Below are positions 6,002-9,462 of a stretch of 9,462 nucleotides of DNA, piece after piece. Under the pieces are notes generated by a model, which saw only the letters and a list, made by a program, of their open reading frames with translations, searched no databases and had not been told where the DNA came from. The stretch comes from Pseudomonadota bacterium. GTDB lineage: Bacteria; Desulfobacterota; Desulfovibrionia; Desulfovibrionales; Desulfovibrionaceae. The first letter of the stretch is position 1. Every line of letters begins with the position of its first letter. The DNA is taken from assembly GCA_023435825.1 (NCBI GenBank), contig JAEZMB010000007.1, positions 1-9,462 of the forward strand, given 5' to 3'. The position numbers were made by a program, and so were the translations under genes.

Positions 6002-8101
6002 ATGTCCGGCAGACTCGTTGCGCTCTACGCCTCACGGGGCGGCGTCGGCAGGACGTTTATCGCCGTCAACCTGGCCGTGGACCTTGTTTTGGAAACGCGC
6101 CAGCCGGTGCTGCTCCTGGACCTCGGCAGTCCGGTGTCCATGGACGCGGCCCACTGCCTGGGCCTGTCCGAGGTCCACGCCCTGGAGGCCCTGTTGCCCA
6201 CGGCCGACCGACTGTCCCCGGCCATGCTCAAGACCTTCGCCACAAGCCACAAAAGCGGCCTGGACGTGCTGGCCCTGTACGGGCCGCGCCGGGCCCCGAC
6301 GGCCGCGCCGCCGGCTCCCGAGGCCCTGGCGGCCCTGGTCGGCCGGCTGCTTGCCGTCTACGGCTGGGTGGTGGCCGACCTGGGCCACGGCTTTGGGCCG
6401 GCCCAGGCGCGACTGCTCGACCTGGCCGAAGCCATCCTGGTCACGGCCGCCCCAGCCCCCCTGGATCTGGCCCATGCCCGGGCCGATCTCGATTTCCTGC
6501 GCCAGTGCAACTATCCCCGGCAGGTGGTCCGGTGCGTGCTCAACCGCTCAGGCGAGGACCAGGGCGGTTCGGTCCAGGCCATGGAACTGGCGCTGGACCG
6601 GGAAATCTGCGGCGTCATCCCCTATGACCGAAACGCCCGGGCGACCCTGGCCGACGGCCGGACCTACGCCGGCGACCATCCCCGCCACGAGATGACCAAG
6701 GCCTTCGACGCCCTGGCCCATGCCCTGGCCGTGGGCGCCGGGCCGGGACTTGGCGCGCCGGGGGACCCGGCGCGAAGCGTCCCCCAGGCCGACCCCGTGG
6801 ACCTCGACGCGGTCAAGCGCGACATCCACAAGCGCCTGCTGGAAACCTTCGACCTCAAGTACGCCGATCTGGCCGCCGGCGGCGACCCGGCCAGACGCGA
6901 GGAACTGCGCCAGGAAGTCACCCGCCACATCATCCTGCTCATCGACGAGGCCGCCGGGCTGCGTTCCCGGGAAGCCCGGGACAGGCTGGTCGGCGAACTG
7001 CTCCAGGACGTCCTGGGCCTGGGGCTGCTCGAAGACCTGCTGCGCGACCCGTCCATCACCGAAATCATGGTCAACAGCTTCGACGTCATCTACGTGGAGC
7101 GCGCCGGACGCATCGAGACCACCACCCGCCGGTTCCTTTCGGAACAGCACCTCCTGCGGGTCATCGAGCGCATCGTCGCGCCCCTTGGCCGCAAGATCGA
7201 CGCGGCCACGCCCATGGTGGACGCCAGGCTCCCCGACGGCTCGCGGGTCAACGCCGTCATCGCGCCCCTGGCCCTCAAGGGCGCGGCCCTGACCATCCGC
7301 AAGTTTCCGGAAAAAAAGCTGTCCTGCACGGACCTCATCGACGGCGGCACGCTCTCGGCCCAGATGGAGGCCTTCCTGCAAACCGCTGTCCTGGCCCGGC
7401 GCAACATCCTTATTTCCGGCGGCACCGGCTCGGGCAAGACCACCCTGCTCAATGTCCTGTCGGGATTTATCCCGGCCGACGAGCGCATCATCACCGTGGA
7501 AGACTCGGCGGAGCTGCAGCTCCAGCAGCCCCACGTCATCACCCTGGAAGGCCGGCCGCCCAACATTGAGGGCAAGGGCGAGGTGACCATCCGCGACCTG
7601 GTGCGCAACTGCCTGCGGATGCGCCCGGACCGCATCGTGGTCGGCGAATGCCGGGGAGCCGAGGCCCTGGACATGCTCCAGGCCATGAACACCGGCCACG
7701 ACGGCTCCTTGACCACCATCCACGCCAACAGCGCCCGCGAAGCCCTGCGCCGGCTGGAAACCCTCGTCATGTACGCGGGCTATGAGCTGACGCCCAAAAC
7801 CATCCGCGAACAGACCGTGGGGGCCATCGATCTCATCATCCAGATCCAGCGCTTCAAGGACGGCAAACGGCGCATCGTCCAGCTGGCCGAGGTCACCGGC
7901 CTGGAAGGCGACGTCGTCACCCTGGGCGACATCTTCGTCTTCCGCCAGGAAAGCGCGCCAAACCCCCAAACCGTCCGGGGCGCCCACGTGGCCACCGGCT
8001 ACATCCCCCGCTGCCTGGCCGATTTCGAGGACCGGGGCCTGAGTGTGCCGCGGGAAATCTTCTGGACCGCCGCCATGGCGACTGGAGAGGCGAGGCGATG
8101 A
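6002..8101 (+). CDS. cpaE-cpaF: CpaE(TadZ)-like / CpaF(TadA) fusion ATPase
   Basis: One continuous 699-residue frame holds two proteins that are normally separate. Residues 1-240 are a MinD/ParA-type domain: P-loop 'SRGGVGRTF' (11-19), 'LLLDLG' (37-42), 'VVADLGHG' (123-130), 'VLNRSG' and 'GVIPYD'. Both P-loop Lys positions are Arg (12 and 17). The receiver-like N-terminal domain of typical CpaE is absent. A Gly/Ala/Pro linker (about 241-265) leads to a complete CpaF/TadA ATPase (266-699): 'GLGLLEDLLRDPSITEIMVN', 'MVDARLPDGSRVNAV', 'TIRKF', Walker A 'GGTGSGKTT' (473-481, Lys479), Asp box (Glu500-Asp501), Walker B region 'RIVVGECRG' (Glu549) and His box 'TTIHAN' (His574). CpaF drives pilus assembly at the cytoplasmic face of the inner membrane; CpaE/TadZ localises the machine. 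The start ATG follows AGGCGG. The stop overlaps the next start (ATGA, 8098-8101). A separately translated CpaF from GTG 6797 is possible, but no ribosome site is visible there. Confidence 0.93.
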   Translation: MSGRLVALYASRGGVGRTFIAVNLAVDLVLETRQPVLLLDLGSPVSMDAAHCLGLSEVHALEALLPTADRLSPAMLKTFATSHKSGLDVLALYGPRRAPTAAPPAPEALAALVGRLLAVYGWVVADLGHGFGPAQARLLDLAEAILVTAAPAPLDLAHARADLDFLRQCNYPRQVVRCVLNRSGEDQGGSVQAMELALDREICGVIPYDRNARATLADGRTYAGDHPRHEMTKAFDALAHALAVGAGPGLGAPGDPARSVPQADPVDLDAVKRDIHKRLLETFDLKYADLAAGGDPARREELRQEVTRHIILLIDEAAGLRSREARDRLVGELLQDVLGLGLLEDLLRDPSITEIMVNSFDVIYVERAGRIETTTRRFLSEQHLLRVIERIVAPLGRKIDAATPMVDARLPDGSRVNAVIAPLALKGAALTIRKFPEKKLSCTDLIDGGTLSAQMEAFLQTAVLARRNILISGGTGSGKTTLLNVLSGFIPADERIITVEDSAELQLQQPHVITLEGRPPNIEGKGEVTIRDLVRNCLRMRPDRIVVGECRGAEALDMLQAMNTGHDGSLTTIHANSAREALRRLETLVMYAGYELTPKTIREQTVGAIDLIIQIQRFKDGKRRIVQLAEVTGLEGDVVTLGDIFVFRQESAPNPQTVRGAHVATGYIPRCLADFEDRGLSVPREIFWTAAMATGEARR

Positions 8102-9330
8102 CCGTGTTCCTGCTGTCCCTGCTGCTGTTGGCCCTGTTTTGGGGCACGTGCTGGCTGTGGTGCGCCGCGCTGTTCGCCCAAGGCCCGGACGGCGGCCTGC
8201 CGCTGCTGGACCGCAAGGTCGGGTCGCTGGTCGCGCGCCTGGACGACATGTTCGTGCCGGTCACGGCCCGGGTAGTGGCGGCGACGGTGCTGGGGCTGGC
8301 CATCGGCGGCGGCCTGGTCGGGTTCCTTTTGCCCTCGGCGGCCAGCCAGCTCGAACGCCGCGCCATCGACCAGGCCGTGGAGCGCAACAGGCAGGGCGAC
8401 TTCGACGGCACGCTGGCCGCCCTGTCGCGCTACGAGGCCTCGAACTCGGCCCTGGCCCACAACGAGATGGGCGTGGCCTATCTGGCCACGGGCAACCTCG
8501 ACCTGGCCGAGAAAGCCTTTGCCAAGGCCGTGGCCCTGGCCCCGAACTACGCCAAGGGGCAAGCCAATCTGGCCACGGTCTACGGCCTTCGCGGCGAGGC
8601 GGACAAGGAGGCCTTCGCCCTGTCCCGGGCCAAGGCCGTGGAGCGGCTGCCCCTGGCCGAGGCCGAACTCTATCCGCCCGATCAGGGCCTGTTTTCCCAT
8701 CTGCTCCTGCGCCTGTTTTCCATGGCGGTCTTTGCCTGGGCCGCCTGGCGCTTGCCGGAACTCGGCCTGTATCTCATGGGGCGGCGGCGGTCCGGGCAGT
8801 TCGAGACCCAGCTGGCCGACGGGCTGATCATGACGGCCAACGCCCTGCGGGCCGGGCTGAGCCTGCTCCAGGCCCTGGACCTGACGGCCCAGAAGGCTCC
8901 GGCCCCCCTGTCCCAGGAGTTCGGCCTGGTGCTCAAGGAACACCGCCTGGGCGCGGACCTCAACGACGCGCTCAAGCATCTGGCCCGGCGCGTGGACACG
9001 GCCGACGCCCGCATTTTCGCCAACTCGGTCGTCATCCTGCGGGAAACCGGTGGCAACCTGACGGAAATCTTCGACACCCTGGCCGCGACCATCCAGGAGC
9101 GCAAGCGGGTGCTCAAGAAGATCCGGGCCATGACCGCCGAGGGCGAGACCCAGGCCTATTTCCTGGCCGCCCTGCCGGTGGTCCTGGGCATTGTGCTCTA
9201 TCAGCTCGATCCCAAGTCCATTTCGCTGTTCTTCACCACCTTCGGCGGCTGGCTCATGCTCCTGGGCATGGCCCTCATGGAAGTCGTGGGGCTGACCCTC
9301 ATGCTGCGCATCGTCAAGGTGAAGGTCTAG
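8098..9330 (+). CDS. tadB: TadB-like T2SSF platform protein with TPR domain
   Basis: A 410-residue protein. Membrane segments are at about 3-26, 57-80, 202-222, 353-369 and 376-402. The T2SSF domain (about 236-352) shows 'LADGLIMTANALRAGLSLLQAL', 'EHRLGADLNDAL' and 'VILRETGGNLTEIFDTL', the standard signature of Tad and type II secretion platform proteins. Between segments 2 and 3, residues about 88-184 form two to three TPR-type repeats: 117-150 is a full one ('HNEMGVAYLATGNLDLAEKA', then 'A-x-A-L-A-P-N'), 151-184 follows, and 88-115 is a weaker unit. If the T2SSF part is cytoplasmic as in the family, the TPR part would lie in the periplasm and the basic 27-56 loop in the cytoplasm. Canonical TadB has no TPR. 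The start overlaps the preceding stop and has GGAGAGGCGAGG (8084-8095) ahead of it. TadB is preferred over TadC from gene order. Confidence 0.87.
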   Translation: MTVFLLSLLLLALFWGTCWLWCAALFAQGPDGGLPLLDRKVGSLVARLDDMFVPVTARVVAATVLGLAIGGGLVGFLLPSAASQLERRAIDQAVERNRQGDFDGTLAALSRYEASNSALAHNEMGVAYLATGNLDLAEKAFAKAVALAPNYAKGQANLATVYGLRGEADKEAFALSRAKAVERLPLAEAELYPPDQGLFSHLLLRLFSMAVFAWAAWRLPELGLYLMGRRRSGQFETQLADGLIMTANALRAGLSLLQALDLTAQKAPAPLSQEFGLVLKEHRLGADLNDALKHLARRVDTADARIFANSVVILRETGGNLTEIFDTLAATIQERKRVLKKIRAMTAEGETQAYFLAALPVVLGIVLYQLDPKSISLFFTTFGGWLMLLGMALMEVVGLTLMLRIVKVKV

Positions 9331-9340
9331 GGAGGCCGTC

Positions 9341-9462
9341 ATGAACGCCCGCCGCCACCCGACGCCTATCCGTCTGGGCCAGATCGCCCTGGCCGTCCTT
9401 TTGGGGCTGGCCCTGCCGGCCCGGGGCCAGCAAGGGGCCGGCGACGGCGCCCTGGTCCGGGC
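9341..9462 (+). CDS. Exported protein, N-terminal fragment (3' partial)
   Basis: The ATG at 9341 lies 5 bases after GGAGG (9331-9335) and 10 bases after the tadB stop. The frame is open to the right edge (40 codons). The visible part is a signal peptide: basic 'NARRH', a hydrophobic run 'IALAVLLGLALPA', then 'RGQQGAGDG'. This place in a Tad operon is usually taken by tadC, a membrane platform protein, but an Arg/Gln/Gly-rich stretch right after a cleavable-looking signal fits an exported protein better, such as a TadD-like or other periplasmic component. Too little is seen to name it. Confidence 0.65.
   Translation, partial: MNARRHPTPIRLGQIALAVLLGLALPARGQQGAGDGALVR

Noticed and set aside
6797..8101. 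Separate CpaF gene starting at GTG 6797
   Set aside because: There is no stop codon between the two domains and no ribosome site before this GTG, so a single fused gene is the simpler reading.
4560..9342. Long open frames on the - strand (4560-6035, 6548-7987, 7999-9342)
   Set aside because: Each lies opposite a confident + strand gene, and the translations are Gly/Gln/Asp/His-rich without recognisable motifs. They are what GC-rich coding sequence produces on the other strand.

Overview
The window carries part of a Tad/Flp (type IVb) pilus assembly locus. Every gene I can support lies on the + strand, and the genes are packed closely: gaps range from 3 to 75 bases, and one stop and start overlap. 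It therefore reads as one operon that runs off the right edge and perhaps the left. Base composition is very GC-rich by eye, with a strong C/G third-position bias. Gene content and style resemble a high-GC Desulfovibrio-type deltaproteobacterium (Desulfobacterota), but no marker gene here fixes the taxonomy and that assignment is only an impression.

Layout, left to right. (1) 2-487: C-terminal part of a Pro/Ala-rich protein with a bacterial SH3 domain. (2) 531-1055: small predicted lipoprotein of unknown function. (3) 1085-1423 and 1441-1671: two Flp-type pilins with different leaders but mature parts of exactly equal length. (4) 1676-2158 TadE-like minor pseudopilin, 2162-3106 TadG-like protein, 3132-3602 second TadE/TadF-like pseudopilin. 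(5) 3606-4472 CpaB/RcpC and 4548-5990 CpaC/RcpA secretin, the outer-membrane channel module. (6) 6002-8101: one 699-residue protein that joins a MinD/CpaE(TadZ)-like P-loop domain to a complete CpaF/TadA secretion ATPase. (7) 8098-9330: TadB-like T2SSF inner-membrane platform protein with a TPR domain between its second and third membrane segments. (8) 9341 to the edge: start of an exported protein.

How they would work together (family knowledge plus inference): Flp prepilins and TadE/F-like pseudopilins are cut after a glycine by a prepilin peptidase not in this window. The CpaF part powers assembly through the TadB-like platform. The CpaE-like part would position the machine. The secretin with CpaB gives passage through the outer membrane, and TadG and the small lipoprotein are candidate accessory parts.

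The unusual points are the two domain fusions next to each other (CpaE-CpaF and TPR-TadB), Arg in place of both Lys residues in the CpaE P-loop, long basic leaders on three prepilin-like proteins, and a secretin without the usual P-x-L-G-x-L-F segment. I saw no RNA genes, mobile elements, CRISPR arrays, convincing promoters or terminators. No gap without a gene exceeds 75 bases.
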